The notes under the pieces: generated by a model
The model's input: the letters and a program-made list of their open reading frames with translations, nothing else
Database searches by the model: none
Told to the model about the DNA's origin: nothing
Source: Thalassobellus citreus
GTDB taxonomy: Bacteria > Bacteroidota > Bacteroidia > Flavobacteriales > Flavobacteriaceae
Assembly: GCF_044385915.1 (NCBI RefSeq)
Contig: NZ_JBISCC010000120.1
Location: forward strand, 62,001 to 126,000
Reading direction: 5' to 3'
DNA length: 64,000 nucleotides
Made by a program: the position numbers and the translations under genes
Part shown: positions 1 to 9,034 of the stretch, in pieces
How the letters are laid out: every line of letters starts with the position of its first letter
Position numbering within the stretch: position 1 is the stretch's first letter

Positions 1-189
1 GCTCCTATTTTCAATACCATTGAAGAAACAAACAGTGAAACAAATTCATTCTCTAATATAAGAACAGGACTATTGTTTGAAGCTACCGCCGGTTTTGCAA
101 GAATTGGTCCTAGTCTAGGCGCGCGATATATCATGAATTTTGAAGACAACTTTAATTATTGGCAATTTTATGCCATCTGGAAATTCTGA
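1..189 (+). CDS. C-terminal end of a probable outer-membrane beta-barrel protein (partial)
   Basis: The reading frame is open from base 1 to a TGA at 187-189, giving 62 residues, so the gene starts upstream of the window. The segment alternates polar and hydrophobic residues, is rich in Gly and aromatic residues (GLLFEATAGFARIGP, then NYWQFYAIWKF) and ends in Phe. A terminal aromatic residue is typical of outer-membrane barrel proteins recognised by BamA. The next gene starts 26 bp downstream on the same strand, so this may be the upstream member of the CHAT operon. Barrel type and function cannot be told from this fragment. Confidence 0.6.
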   Translation, partial: APIFNTIEETNSETNSFSNIRTGLLFEATAGFARIGPSLGARYIMNFEDNFNYWQFYAIWKF

Positions 190-215
190 AGCTAAGTCTT
201 ATTAGGCACACATTT

Positions 216-2801
216 ATGAAAAAACTTGCTTTTCTTGTATTTTTAATATCCTCATTTGGGTTTTCACAAAACCTTGAAGAAACCATTTATGTAGCTGCCG
301 AAACATTTATAGCAAATCAAAATGAAACAACACTTAAAATATTAAACACGCAAGAAACCCATTTTAAAAACCAAGTAAAAACAAAAGACGAGCAATTAGC
401 TTTGGTTTTTTTGCAATGTCATAAAGGATCTTATCTTAATAAACATTCTAAACTAAAAGATGCTATTAAAACTTTTGAAGATGCTTTAAATCGATTTAAT
501 AATAACAACCTTTCTAAGTTTTCAGACTTCGATATTACAGAAAGCTGCTTAAAACCATTAGGAAATCTTTACATTAAAACAGCCGATTTTACTAACGCCA
601 AAAGCACCATAAACCAATACATTTTTTTAGCAAAAAAAGAAAAAAACATCAAGCATCAAATTAGCGGCGCTATTAATTTAGCAAAACTTTTTCAAGTTCT
701 TGGTGATCACAAATCGGTTATAAAGATAATTGAGAACGCTCTAAACCTACCTCATATTCCTGCTTCAAAAAAAGCTAATTTAATAAGTATAAAAACCACA
801 AGCCAGCTCGCTTTAAATGATTTTGAAATCACATCACATCACAATCCTCTATCTCATTCTTCATCATTCGATATTGAAAAAAACAACAGCCTTATTGAAA
901 TTAAAAAAGGAAATTTTAAAAATGCCTTAGTTCATTTTAATAAAGCAAAATCGCTTTTAAATGAAGCTAAGTTAGATTCACGTTCTTTAGCTAAATTTCA
1001 TTTTCAAGAAGCACAACTATATTATTTATTAGAAGTTAAAAACAAAGCTTTAAAAAGCCTAAAAACAGCCTTAAAAATATTATCACCAAACTATAAAGCT
1101 GATGGTTTACCAAATAAAAGCCAATTGTATGCAGAAAATACCTTTATAGATATTTTTGATTTATATGCAGTACTTCAATCTAATCCTGATGATGCTCTCA
1201 ATAGTTATGATTTAAGTTTTCATGTTTCAAATTTATTAGGAAATAACTGGACTTCACAAGAAACAAAAATTCTAAACGAAACTGAGAATAGAATCAGAAG
1301 TGAAAAATGCATCAACATCCTTTTTGATTATTACAATCAAACTAAAAATAAAGACCTATTATTTAAAGCACTTCAATATTCTGAAAACAATAAAGTATCT
1401 ACTTTAAAAGAGATTTTTCAGAAAAAATTACGCTTACAATACTTTCCTAATGATAGTCTTTTAAACAAAGAATTTAATCTTTTAAAAGAGCAAGAACGTA
1501 TTACAACGCTTTTAATAAAAGAGCTATTAGAGAGTAACAACGCTTCAAACATTAACACCCTAAATAAAACATTAGGAGATCTTAATTTTCAATTAAAAAC
1601 TATAAAAGAAGCCATTAACCAAAAACATCCTAAAGAAGAAACCTCCTTTTCATTAAAAACAATACAGAGCAAATTATCACAAGATAACACAGCCTTAACC
1701 GAATACTTTTTTGGCAAAAACAACTTATATCAATTTATAGTTTCTAAAGACGATATTATTCTAAATAAAATTCCTCTAGATGAAAAAAGCAAAAGTGAAA
1801 TACTACATTTTATTCACCTTTTTGATAATCCATCTATAATAAATAATGACATTTCAAATTATACAAAACAAGCTTTTAACCTATATAAGCTATTAAATTT
1901 TAACAAGCTTTCATCTTATAAAAACAAAATAATAATCCCAGATGGCTCATTAAATTTCATGCCTTTTGAAGCGCTATTAACATCTCCAACAAATACACCT
2001 TCGTTTTCAAAAATGCCCTTTGTTGTAAAAAAACATAATATTATATATAACACAAGTATTTTATTTTATCTAAATGAAATAGAAAAAAGTAAAAACGACA
2101 AAGTACTTGGTTTTTTTCCTGTATTTGAAAACACAAATCAATCACTAAGTTATTCCATTGACGAAGCAAAGGCGATTGAAAAACAAATGACTTCAAAACT
2201 GTTTATGAATGCCAATGCTACTAAAAGTAATTTTATAGAAAACGCTTCTCAATATGGCATTATTCATCTTTCAACACATGCAAGTGCTGGTAATTCAATA
2301 ACACCTGCAAGTATGCAATTCTATGATGAAAACTTATTATTAAATGATCTGTATAGCATGAATCTATCTGCAAACCTAGTGGTTATGAGTGCTTGTGAAA
2401 CAGGTGTTGGAATACAACGCAAAGGTGAAGGCGCTATGAGTATGGCTCGTGGTTTTCAATACGCAGGTGCAAAAAATCTATTATTCTCTTTATGGCAAAT
2501 AAACGATTTATCTACATCGCAAATTATGAAATCGTTTTACAAAGAATATAACAACAATAAATCTGGTTACATTTCTAATCACCTTTCAAAAATCACCTAT
2601 TTAGAAAATGACACCATTACTAACGCAAAAAAATCGCCTTATTATTGGAGCGCTTTTGTGTTTTATGGATCGGTAACCGAACCCGTATCAAATAACACCT
2701 TATTTTATATTTTAATTGGGGTTGTAATTATTTTGATTATAGTATTTTTAGCCCTTAAACTAAATAAGCATGCAAGAAACACTTCAAGACTTTCTTCTTA
2801 A
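216..2801 (+). CDS. Secreted or membrane-anchored TPR-CHAT domain protein
   Basis: 861 residues from the ATG at 216. I chose this start over an upstream in-frame TTG at 159 because MKKLAFLVFLISSFGFSQ is a clean signal peptide. Residues ~20-450 are helical with TPR-like repeats. Residues ~500-810 form a CHAT domain (caspase-HetF-associated with TPRs): the His in LSTHA is about residue 688 and the Cys in SACETG about residue 727, matching the family His-Cys dyad, so it is probably an active protease of the caspase/separase clan. A hydrophobic segment at ~832-853 would anchor the C-terminus. The next gene overlaps it by 32 bp. The combination of signal peptide and C-terminal anchor places the TPR-CHAT part outside the cytoplasm, which is inference. 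The substrate is unknown. Confidence 0.85.
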   Translation: MKKLAFLVFLISSFGFSQNLEETIYVAAETFIANQNETTLKILNTQETHFKNQVKTKDEQLALVFLQCHKGSYLNKHSKLKDAIKTFEDALNRFNNNNLSKFSDFDITESCLKPLGNLYIKTADFTNAKSTINQYIFLAKKEKNIKHQISGAINLAKLFQVLGDHKSVIKIIENALNLPHIPASKKANLISIKTTSQLALNDFEITSHHNPLSHSSSFDIEKNNSLIEIKKGNFKNALVHFNKAKSLLNEAKLDSRSLAKFHFQEAQLYYLLEVKNKALKSLKTALKILSPNYKADGLPNKSQLYAENTFIDIFDLYAVLQSNPDDALNSYDLSFHVSNLLGNNWTSQETKILNETENRIRSEKCINILFDYYNQTKNKDLLFKALQYSENNKVSTLKEIFQKKLRLQYFPNDSLLNKEFNLLKEQERITTLLIKELLESNNASNINTLNKTLGDLNFQLKTIKEAINQKHPKEETSFSLKTIQSKLSQDNTALTEYFFGKNNLYQFIVSKDDIILNKIPLDEKSKSEILHFIHLFDNPSIINNDISNYTKQAFNLYKLLNFNKLSSYKNKIIIPDGSLNFMPFEALLTSPTNTPSFSKMPFVVKKHNIIYNTSILFYLNEIEKSKNDKVLGFFPVFENTNQSLSYSIDEAKAIEKQMTSKLFMNANATKSNFIENASQYGIIHLSTHASAGNSITPASMQFYDENLLLNDLYSMNLSANLVVMSACETGVGIQRKGEGAMSMARGFQYAGAKNLLFSLWQINDLSTSQIMKSFYKEYNNNKSGYISNHLSKITYLENDTITNAKKSPYYWSAFVFYGSVTEPVSNNTLFYILIGVVIILIIVFLALKLNKHARNTSRLSS

Positions 2802-3213
2802 GAAAAACTATTCTAAAATTAAATTAAAGCTCACCAAAACCAACCATTTTGAAATTAAAGCAACCATAAATGGACATAAAGGTTTATTTATTTTAGATAC
2901 TGGAGCATCAAGTTCTTGTGTTGGCTTTGAAGCTGTTGACACTTTTAACCTAAAAGTTAAAGATTCTGAAATTAAAGCTGCCGGAGCTGGAGCAACAGAC
3001 ATGGACACCAAAATGTCTAAAAAAAATAAAGTTAAAATAGGAAAATGGAAAAACGATAAAGTTGTTTTAGTATTATTTAATCTTACTCATGTAAACACAG
3101 CTTTAATTAATCATAATTCAAAACCTGTAGATGGTATTATTGGCGCCGACATTTTAAAAAAAGGAAAAGCCATTATAGATTATGAAAAGAAGTACCTGTA
3201 TCTAAAATTATAA
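2770..3213 (+). CDS. Retropepsin-like aspartic protease
   Basis: 147 residues. The motif FILDTGASSS (catalytic Asp 43) and the later hydrophobic-hydrophobic-Gly motif DGIIGADIL are the hallmarks of the single-lobe clan AA aspartic proteases, which act as dimers. No signal peptide or membrane segment is visible, so it is probably cytoplasmic. The start codon lies inside the end of the CHAT gene (32 bp overlap), implying translational coupling. An alternative role as an inactive ligand-binding fold is unlikely because the DTG triad is intact. Confidence 0.8.
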   Translation: MQETLQDFLLKKNYSKIKLKLTKTNHFEIKATINGHKGLFILDTGASSSCVGFEAVDTFNLKVKDSEIKAAGAGATDMDTKMSKKNKVKIGKWKNDKVVLVLFNLTHVNTALINHNSKPVDGIIGADILKKGKAIIDYEKKYLYLKL

Positions 3214-3262
3214 AATTCGTTATATTTACACATAGTTAATAGCATTTTACTCCTTAAAATTA

Positions 3263-3895
3263 ATGAATACTTCTATTGTAATAGCTGATGATCACCCTCT
3301 TTTATTGCGTGGTTTATCAGATTTCTTAACTTCAAAAGGGTTTAATATTATTGGAAGTGCCAATGAAGGCAAGACCGCTTACAACCTTATTGTAAAATTA
3401 AAACCAGAAATTGCCATTCTAGATATTAGAATGCCTCATAAAACAGGATTAGAAATTGCTGAAGCATGTAAAAAAAACAACCTACCAACAAAAATTATTC
3501 TTATAACCTTTGACAAGGAAGAAGAGCTATTTGATAAAGCAAAAGAATTTAATGTATACGGTTATATTTTAAAAGACTTTGCTATTGAAGAAATTGAAAA
3601 CTGCATTGATAGTGCCCTTAAAGACCGTCCTTATTTTAGTGAAGAAATAAGTTCCTATTTAAACCACAATGTTCATAATGAAAAACCAAAAGAATTAGAG
3701 TTACTAACTAAATCTGAACTAAAAATAACGAAACTTATTTCTGAAAACAAAACCAGCCAAGACATAGCCGAAGAACTAAACATTTCGGTACGTACAGTAG
3801 ACAAGCATAGAAGTAATATTGTTGCAAAGTTATGCTTAGACAATAAACCGACCTCACTTTCTATTTGGGCAAATGTTAATAAATCTCATTTATAA
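3263..3895 (+). CDS. NarL/LuxR-family response regulator
   Basis: 210 residues. The receiver domain (1-120) has the acidic pair D9-D10, the phospho-acceptor D54 in ILDIRMPH, T82 and K104. The C-terminal LuxR-type helix-turn-helix spans ~145-205 (LTKSELKITKLI, then SVRTVDKHRSNI). It is an orphan: no histidine kinase is in the window. It follows the aspartic protease by 49 bp. That gap contains TATATTTAC (~3222-3231), a possible own promoter. The stop codon is followed directly by one of two matching promoter-like modules, which are candidate targets. Whether it controls the CHAT operon is inference from position. Confidence 0.88.
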   Translation: MNTSIVIADDHPLLLRGLSDFLTSKGFNIIGSANEGKTAYNLIVKLKPEIAILDIRMPHKTGLEIAEACKKNNLPTKIILITFDKEEELFDKAKEFNVYGYILKDFAIEEIENCIDSALKDRPYFSEEISSYLNHNVHNEKPKELELLTKSELKITKLISENKTSQDIAEELNISVRTVDKHRSNIVAKLCLDNKPTSLSIWANVNKSHL

Positions 3896-3948
3896 AATAC
3901 GTAGAAGTGCGTATTTTTTTTAACATACATATACTATATCTTTACAGT
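3894..3948 (+). promoter_or_regulatory. Promoter-like module, copy 1 (operator or terminator plus -7 element)
   Basis: ATACGTAGAAGTGCGTATTT starts at 3897 and the element TTTACAGT lies exactly 44 bp downstream at 3941. The arms AAAATACG and CGTATTTT (3894-3901, 3910-3917) can pair as an 8-bp hairpin followed by T residues, so this may also terminate the response-regulator transcript. The same arrangement recurs at 4041-4092 with the same 44-bp offset. That repetition argues for a bound operator and promoter rather than chance. Confidence 0.5.
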
Positions 3949-3949
3949 G

Positions 3950-4020
3950 CTATTAATTAGTTCTTAGGGAGAATTAAAGAAGACTCTAAATTGTTATGAT
4001 TTAGAGTTTTCGCTTTTTAC
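3950..4020 (+). ncRNA. Candidate small RNA downstream of module copy 1
   Basis: A transcript starting just after the TTTACAGT at 3941 would be about 70 nt and end at a hairpin, ACTCTAAA (3983-3990) pairing with TTTAGAGT (4000-4007), followed by a T-rich run. No ORF of useful size is present. Existence and function are inferred only from the promoter-like module and the hairpin. Confidence 0.35.
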
Positions 4021-4040
4021 AAACTACCATTATATAAAAA

Positions 4041-4092
4041 ATACGTACAAGTGCTTATTTTTTATTTTACACCCAAAACCTATTTTTACAGT
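4041..4092 (+). promoter_or_regulatory. Promoter-like module, copy 2
   Basis: ATACGTACAAGTGCTTATTT at 4041 and TTTACAGT at 4085 repeat copy 1 with two base differences in the 20-bp operator-like part and the same 44-bp offset. TATTTTTAC (4081-4089) resembles the Bacteroidetes -7 element TAnnTTTG. A predicted transcript would start near 4094 and contain nested inverted repeats (4114-4160) and then a 33-codon ORF. Confidence 0.5.
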
Positions 4093-4179
4093 ATTATAAA
4101 CTAACTATACATTGAGGTAAAAAATTCTAAACTTTAAAAAGCGTAAAGTTAATTAACCTCTCTATTTTAAATACAAATC

Positions 4180-4281
4180 GTGGAGAAACAAAATAGAACT
4201 CTAGAAAAATACGTTATAATTGGGTTAGCTATTTTAGTTATTGTTATTATATCAATAAATGTTATAGTTAATATAATATAG
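4180..4281 (+). CDS. Possible small membrane protein (33 aa, GTG start)
   Basis: GTG at 4180 opens a 33-codon frame ending in TAG at 4279-4281. After a short charged head (EKQNRTLEKY), residues 12-33 are almost all Ile, Val, Leu or Ala, a clear single transmembrane helix. It lies between promoter-like module 2 and a strong terminator, so it would be the only product of that transcript. No homolog is recognised and the low-complexity AT-rich context could create such a frame by chance. Confidence 0.35.
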   Translation: MEKQNRTLEKYVIIGLAILVIVIISINVIVNII

Positions 4282-4290
4282 CCACTAACA

Positions 4291-4320
4291 AAAATAGCCG
4301 CCAAAATTGGCAGCTATTTT
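4291..4320. terminator. Bidirectional terminator between the small transcript and sucB
   Basis: AAAATAGC (4291-4298) pairs with GCTATTTT (4313-4320). Inside, GCC pairs with GGC around one mismatch. The A/T arms give a U-run in both directions, so it can end both the forward unit at ~4281 and sucB on the reverse strand. Confidence 0.7.
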
Positions 4321-4339
4321 ATATTCTATCTTTTTAAGC

Positions 4340-5548
4340 CTAAAGCTCTAAAGCCTTTTTAACATCATTATTCATTAATAATTCTATTGGATTTTCTAAA
4401 GCTTCTTTTACAGCTACTAAAAAGCCAACACTTTCTTTCCCATCAATGATTCTATGGTCATAAGATAAAGCAACATACATCATTGGTGCTATAACAACTT
4501 TTCCATCTACAGCAATAGGTCTTTCGATAATGTTGTGCATACCTAAAATACCACTTTGTGGAGGGTTAATAATTGGTGTAGATAACATACTACCAAAAAC
4601 GCCTCCGTTTGTAATTGTAAAAGTTCCTCCTGTCATTTCATCAACAGTAATTTGACCATCTCTAGCACGAAGTGCTAAACGTTTTACTTCAGATTCTACA
4701 CCTCTAAAACTTAAATTTTCAGCATTTCGAATTACTGGCACCATAAGTCCTTTTGGTCCAGAAACAGCTATACTTATATCTGAAAAATCATAAGAAATCA
4801 TTTCTTTACCATCTATCATGGAGTTTACTGATGGATACATTTCTAAAGCTCTTACAACTGCAAGTGTAAAGAAACTCATAAACCCTAAACCAACACCATG
4901 TTTTGCTTTAAAAATCTCTTTATATTCATTACGTAATGCAAAAATAGGAGACATATTAACCTCGTTAAAAGTGGTTAACATAGCTGTTGTATTTTTTACT
5001 TCTACTAAACGCTCTGCTACTTTACGACGCAACATAGACATTTTACTTCTTGAAGTTCCTCTATTACCTCCCGTTGGCGTTCCCATAGAAGGCACTGCTT
5101 TTATTGCATCTTCTTTAGTAACTCTTCCGTCTTTTCCTGTTCCAGAAATTGAAGCAGCATCCATACCTTTTTCTGCTAAAATCTTTTTTGCAGCAGGACT
5201 TGCCGAACCAGTAGCATACGTTTTTGCTTCTGCTACAGCTACTTTTGGAGCTTCAACTTTAGGTGCTTCTTCTTGTTTTTCAACTTTAGGAGCATCACCT
5301 TCTGGTTTTGCTGCACTTGTATCAATTAAACACACTATAGCTCCAACAGCTACAGCATCACCTTCTTCAGCTTTAAGCGTAATAATTCCACTAGCTTCTG
5401 CAGGCAACTCTAGTGTTGCTTTATCGCTATCTACCTCAGCAATGGCTTGATCTTTTTCTACATAATCGCCATCTTCTACTAGCCATGTTGCTATTTCTAC
5501 TTCTGTAATAGACTCGCCTGGTGAAGGCACTTTCATTTCTAAAATCAT
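4340..5548 (-). CDS. sucB: 2-oxoglutarate dehydrogenase E2, dihydrolipoyllysine succinyltransferase
   Basis: 402 residues. The lipoyl domain (1-77) has the lipoylated Lys 43 in EVDSDKATLELP. A Pro/Ala/Lys-rich linker (~80-112) leads to a peripheral subunit-binding domain (~114-150, ASPAAKKILAEKG...GRVTKEDA). The catalytic domain ends with the acyltransferase motif SYDHRIIDG (catalytic His ~365, Asp ~369). The enzyme moves the succinyl group to CoA in the TCA cycle. It lies 38 bp after sucA on the same strand, so the two are one operon. The single lipoyl domain and the E1 partner identify it as the succinyl rather than the acetyl enzyme. Confidence 0.95.
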   Translation of the reverse strand: MILEMKVPSPGESITEVEIATWLVEDGDYVEKDQAIAEVDSDKATLELPAEASGIITLKAEEGDAVAVGAIVCLIDTSAAKPEGDAPKVEKQEEAPKVEAPKVAVAEAKTYATGSASPAAKKILAEKGMDAASISGTGKDGRVTKEDAIKAVPSMGTPTGGNRGTSRSKMSMLRRKVAERLVEVKNTTAMLTTFNEVNMSPIFALRNEYKEIFKAKHGVGLGFMSFFTLAVVRALEMYPSVNSMIDGKEMISYDFSDISIAVSGPKGLMVPVIRNAENLSFRGVESEVKRLALRARDGQITVDEMTGGTFTITNGGVFGSMLSTPIINPPQSGILGMHNIIERPIAVDGKVVIAPMMYVALSYDHRIIDGKESVGFLVAVKEALENPIELLMNNDVKKALEL

Positions 5549-5586
5549 TTTTTTATAATTTTACTTTAATTGATTCTCTTTTCTAA

Positions 5587-8328
5587 CTAATTTTTATCAA
5601 AAACAGCATTAATTACACGTCGCTGTCTTCTTTTATCTCTTGTACTAGACCCTGGTGCTGGCACCGAATTATATGGTCTAGAATAAACTTCTAATTTAAC
5701 TAAATCCATACGCTGTAACATATGACTCCAAGCTCCCATATTTTTAGGTTCTTCTTGAGCCCATGCATATTCGGTAACATTAGGATACCTATTTATTACT
5801 TCTTGTATTTTTTCTAAATGTAAAGGAAATAACTGCTCAATTCTAACTAAAGCAACATCTTCTGTTCCTAATACGTCTCTTTCTGCTAATAAATCATAAT
5901 AAAATTTACCTGTACAGAAAATAAGTTTCTTTACATTTTCTGGTTTTACTGTATCATCAATGACTTCTTGAAACGATCCAGTCGCTAATTCATTTAAGCT
6001 TGAAACTGCTTTTGGATGACGCAATAAACTTTTTGGAGTAAAAACAACTAATGGTTTTCTGAAATCGCGTTTCATTTGACGACGCAATAAGTGATAAATA
6101 TTTGCAGGCGTTGTACAATCTGCAACCGTTATATTATCATTACCACAAAGTTGTAAATAACGTTCTATTCTTGCCGACGAATGTTCAGATCCTTGACCTT
6201 CATAACCGTGAGGCAATAATACAACAATACCATTTTGTGCTTTCCATTTATCTTCGGCAGCCGATAAGTATTGGTCAAATATAATTTGAGCACCATTACT
6301 AAAATCTCCAAATTGTGCTTCCCAAATAGTTAATGTATTTGGATTTGCCATAGCATAACCATAGTCAAAACCTAAAACACCGTATTCAGATAAAAAGGAA
6401 TTATAAATATCCATTTTACCTTTATTCTCAGGGTTCGTATTTAGTAAATTTATACGTTCTTCAGATATTTCATCTCGTAAAATAGCATGTCTGTGACTAA
6501 ACGTACCACGTTCAACATCTTGCCCTGAAATACGCACATTAAAGCCTTCTTCTAATAAACTACCGTAAGCTAATGTTTCGGCCATACCCCAATCTAAAGT
6601 ATCGGTTTCAAAAACCATTTTTGCACGTCCATTTAAAATCCTTTCAGCTTTTCTTAAAAACTTAACACCTTCTGGAACCGTAGAAACAATTTTAGAAATA
6701 TTTTCTAAATTTTCTTTAGGGAATGATGTATCGGCAGATTCTAACATACCTTCTATACCTTGGCGTTTAAAATCTGTCCAACGCTCTTGCATAAACTCTC
6801 TAACTTTAGAAGAATCTGCTTCTTTAGACTTTATATACTCTTTTTCTAAAGTATCTTTAAACTCTGCAACAATAGTATCTAAATATGTTTTATCAATTGT
6901 ATTATCAGCAATTAACTTACTAGAATATATTTGAAAAGGATTTTGATGTTTTGCTATTTCTTTATATAATTTTGGCTGAGTAAATCGAGGTTCATCACCT
7001 TCATTATGCCCATATTTTCTATAGCCTAATAAATCGATATAAACATCTTTCTTATAACGCATTCTATAATCTAGCGCTAATTCTACAGCATGAACAACCG
7101 CCTCTGCATCATCGGCGTTTACGTGTAATACTGGAGACAAAGTTACCTTTGCAACATCTGTACAATAAGTACTTGAACGCGCATCTAAATAGTTAGTTGT
7201 AAAACCAATTTGATTATTAACAACTATATGTACTGTACCTCCTGTTTTATAGCCATTCAATTGACTCATTTGTGCTACTTCATAAGCAATACCTTGACCT
7301 GCTATCGCAGCATCACCATGCACGATTATTGGTATTATTTTTTGATCATCGCCATCATAATCTGTATCAATTTTCGCCCTTGTAATCCCTTCAGCAACAG
7401 ATGCAACTGTTTCTAAATGTGATGGATTTGGCACCAAATTCATTTTGATACTTTTTCCGTTTTGATACGTTTTATCTAAGGTTAAACCTAAATGATATTT
7501 TACATCACCATCTATATCTTCATCTTCAAAATCTTTACCATCAAACTCGCTTAAAAGCTCGTTCATTGGTTTTCTAAAAATATTTATAAGCGTACTTAAA
7601 CGTCCACGGTGTGCCATTCCTAAAACACACTCTTTTACATCATACTTTTCAACAGCATAAAAAAGGACATTACTTATTGCAGGTATTAATGATTCGCCTC
7701 CTTCTAAAGAAAATCGTTTTTGCCCCACATATTTGGTTTGCAAAAAGTTTTCAAAATTCACCGCTTGGTTTAATTTTGAAAGTATATATTTCTTTTTATC
7801 TACAGAGAAATCAGGATGATTATCATTAGAATTTAATTTACCCTGCCACCATGAAATTACTTCAGGGTTACGTAAATACATATATTCAACACCTATAGAA
7901 CTACAATAAATACGTTCTAAGTGGATAAGTATTTCACGTAACGGTTTTGCTCCAATACCTAAAATTTCACCAGCATTAAAAACAGTATCTATATCGTTTG
8001 CGGAAAGACCGAAATTTTCGATATCTAATGTTGGTGTATAGGTTCTTCTATTACGCACAGGATTTGTTTTAGTAAACAAATGTCCACGCATTCTATAACC
8101 ATCAATAAGTTTTAAAACCTGAAATTCTTTTTGAAGTTTTTCAGGCATTTGAGTTGAAACGCCTTCTACTATTTCACCCTCTAGCTCATAATTCTCACTA
8201 CCAAAATCATAGCCTTGAAAAAAAGCTCTCCAACTTGGCTCTACAGCATCTGGATTCTGTAAATATTGATCGTATAAATCAGCAAAATATGCCGTATGTG
8301 CTGTGTTTAAAAAGGAAAATTTATCCAT
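5587..8328 (-). CDS. sucA: 2-oxoglutarate dehydrogenase E1 component
   Basis: 913 residues, close to the usual ~930. The N-terminal segment (FLNTAHTAYFADLYDQYLQNPDAV) matches the E2-binding tail of this family. Thiamine-diphosphate domain motifs follow: GMAHRGRLSTL, HGDAAIAGQGIAYE and NNQIGFTTN. The C-terminal half has RGTFSHRHA and LPHGYEGQGSEHSSAR. It decarboxylates 2-oxoglutarate and succinylates the lipoyl group of SucB. A -7 element (reverse strand TATTTTTG, 8369-8376) lies 41 bp upstream. The E3 (lpd) gene is not in the window. Confidence 0.96.
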   Translation of the reverse strand: MDKFSFLNTAHTAYFADLYDQYLQNPDAVEPSWRAFFQGYDFGSENYELEGEIVEGVSTQMPEKLQKEFQVLKLIDGYRMRGHLFTKTNPVRNRRTYTPTLDIENFGLSANDIDTVFNAGEILGIGAKPLREILIHLERIYCSSIGVEYMYLRNPEVISWWQGKLNSNDNHPDFSVDKKKYILSKLNQAVNFENFLQTKYVGQKRFSLEGGESLIPAISNVLFYAVEKYDVKECVLGMAHRGRLSTLINIFRKPMNELLSEFDGKDFEDEDIDGDVKYHLGLTLDKTYQNGKSIKMNLVPNPSHLETVASVAEGITRAKIDTDYDGDDQKIIPIIVHGDAAIAGQGIAYEVAQMSQLNGYKTGGTVHIVVNNQIGFTTNYLDARSSTYCTDVAKVTLSPVLHVNADDAEAVVHAVELALDYRMRYKKDVYIDLLGYRKYGHNEGDEPRFTQPKLYKEIAKHQNPFQIYSSKLIADNTIDKTYLDTIVAEFKDTLEKEYIKSKEADSSKVREFMQERWTDFKRQGIEGMLESADTSFPKENLENISKIVSTVPEGVKFLRKAERILNGRAKMVFETDTLDWGMAETLAYGSLLEEGFNVRISGQDVERGTFSHRHAILRDEISEERINLLNTNPENKGKMDIYNSFLSEYGVLGFDYGYAMANPNTLTIWEAQFGDFSNGAQIIFDQYLSAAEDKWKAQNGIVVLLPHGYEGQGSEHSSARIERYLQLCGNDNITVADCTTPANIYHLLRRQMKRDFRKPLVVFTPKSLLRHPKAVSSLNELATGSFQEVIDDTVKPENVKKLIFCTGKFYYDLLAERDVLGTEDVALVRIEQLFPLHLEKIQEVINRYPNVTEYAWAQEEPKNMGAWSHMLQRMDLVKLEVYSRPYNSVPAPGSSTRDKRRQRRVINAVFDKN

Positions 8329-8368
8329 TATTATTTTTAATTCAATATCAATTAATCAAATTTGGGGT

Positions 8369-8376
8369 CAAAAATA
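8369..8376 (-). promoter_or_regulatory. -7 promoter element for sucAB
   Basis: On the reverse strand this reads TATTTTTG, a match to TAnnTTTG. It lies 41 bp upstream of the sucA ATG in the intergenic gap. Confidence 0.55.
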
Positions 8377-8485
8377 CAACTTTTGACAAAATTAGGTGTT
8401 TCTTTTAGTATATTTATAAGATAACAATAATCGTTATCATCAATAATTAGTGTTTTATGTTAATTTTTTAATGAATTATAATTTT

Positions 8486-9016
8486 ATGTCCATATTTTCT
8501 ATAATCAACAAAACAAAACTATTAATTTTCTTAATTGTTTTCTCTTTTTTTTATTTTTCAAACGCTCAAGATAACGCAAATAATTTCTGGAAAGACGTTC
8601 GTTTTGGTGGCGGTTTTGGATTAAATTTCGCCAACGGTTTTTTTAGCGCCACTATTGCACCAAGTGCCATATACGAAGTTGATAACAAACTAGCTTTTGG
8701 TTTGGGGTTAAACACCACTTTTAATAACCAAAAGAATGTCTACAAATCGACCATTCTAGGTGGAAGTATTATTGGACTTTATAATATTATTAACGAAGTT
8801 CAGGTATCGGCAGAATTTGAACAATTAAATGTAAATAGACGTTATAATGTTAACCTAAATATTCCCAATGATAATTATTGGATTCCGGCATTATATGTTG
8901 GAGCTGGTTACAGGCAAGGTAATGTTACTTTTGGTATTCGATATGATGTATTACACGATGAAAACAAAAGTATTTACATTGACGCTTGGGCGCCTTTTGT
9001 ACGATTTTATTTTTAG
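8486..9016 (+). CDS. Small outer-membrane beta-barrel protein, unknown function
   Basis: 176 residues from the ATG at 8486. In-frame ATG 8471 and GTG 8450 are possible but add residues before a normal signal peptide (KTKLLIFLIVFSFFYFSNAQ). The mature part consists of alternating beta strands (FGGGFGLNFANGFFSATIAP, then LYVGAGYRQGNVTFGIRYD) and ends in RFYF, a terminal aromatic residue typical of outer-membrane barrels. It is divergent from sucAB. Its position beside the 2-oxoglutarate dehydrogenase genes does not show a metabolic role, and any enzyme name transferred from that context should be doubted. Confidence 0.7.
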   Translation: MSIFSIINKTKLLIFLIVFSFFYFSNAQDNANNFWKDVRFGGGFGLNFANGFFSATIAPSAIYEVDNKLAFGLGLNTTFNNQKNVYKSTILGGSIIGLYNIINEVQVSAEFEQLNVNRRYNVNLNIPNDNYWIPALYVGAGYRQGNVTFGIRYDVLHDENKSIYIDAWAPFVRFYF

Positions 9017-9034
9017 TCAATAATTGACATAAAA

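Noticed and set aside
159..215. Earlier TTG start for the CHAT gene
   Set aside because: It would sit inside the upstream gene end and remove the signal peptide from the N-terminus.
4818..5450. 210-codon forward frame opposite sucB
   Set aside because: It is the antisense of a strongly conserved enzyme gene, has biased composition copied from the lipoyl linker, and shows no motif or promoter.
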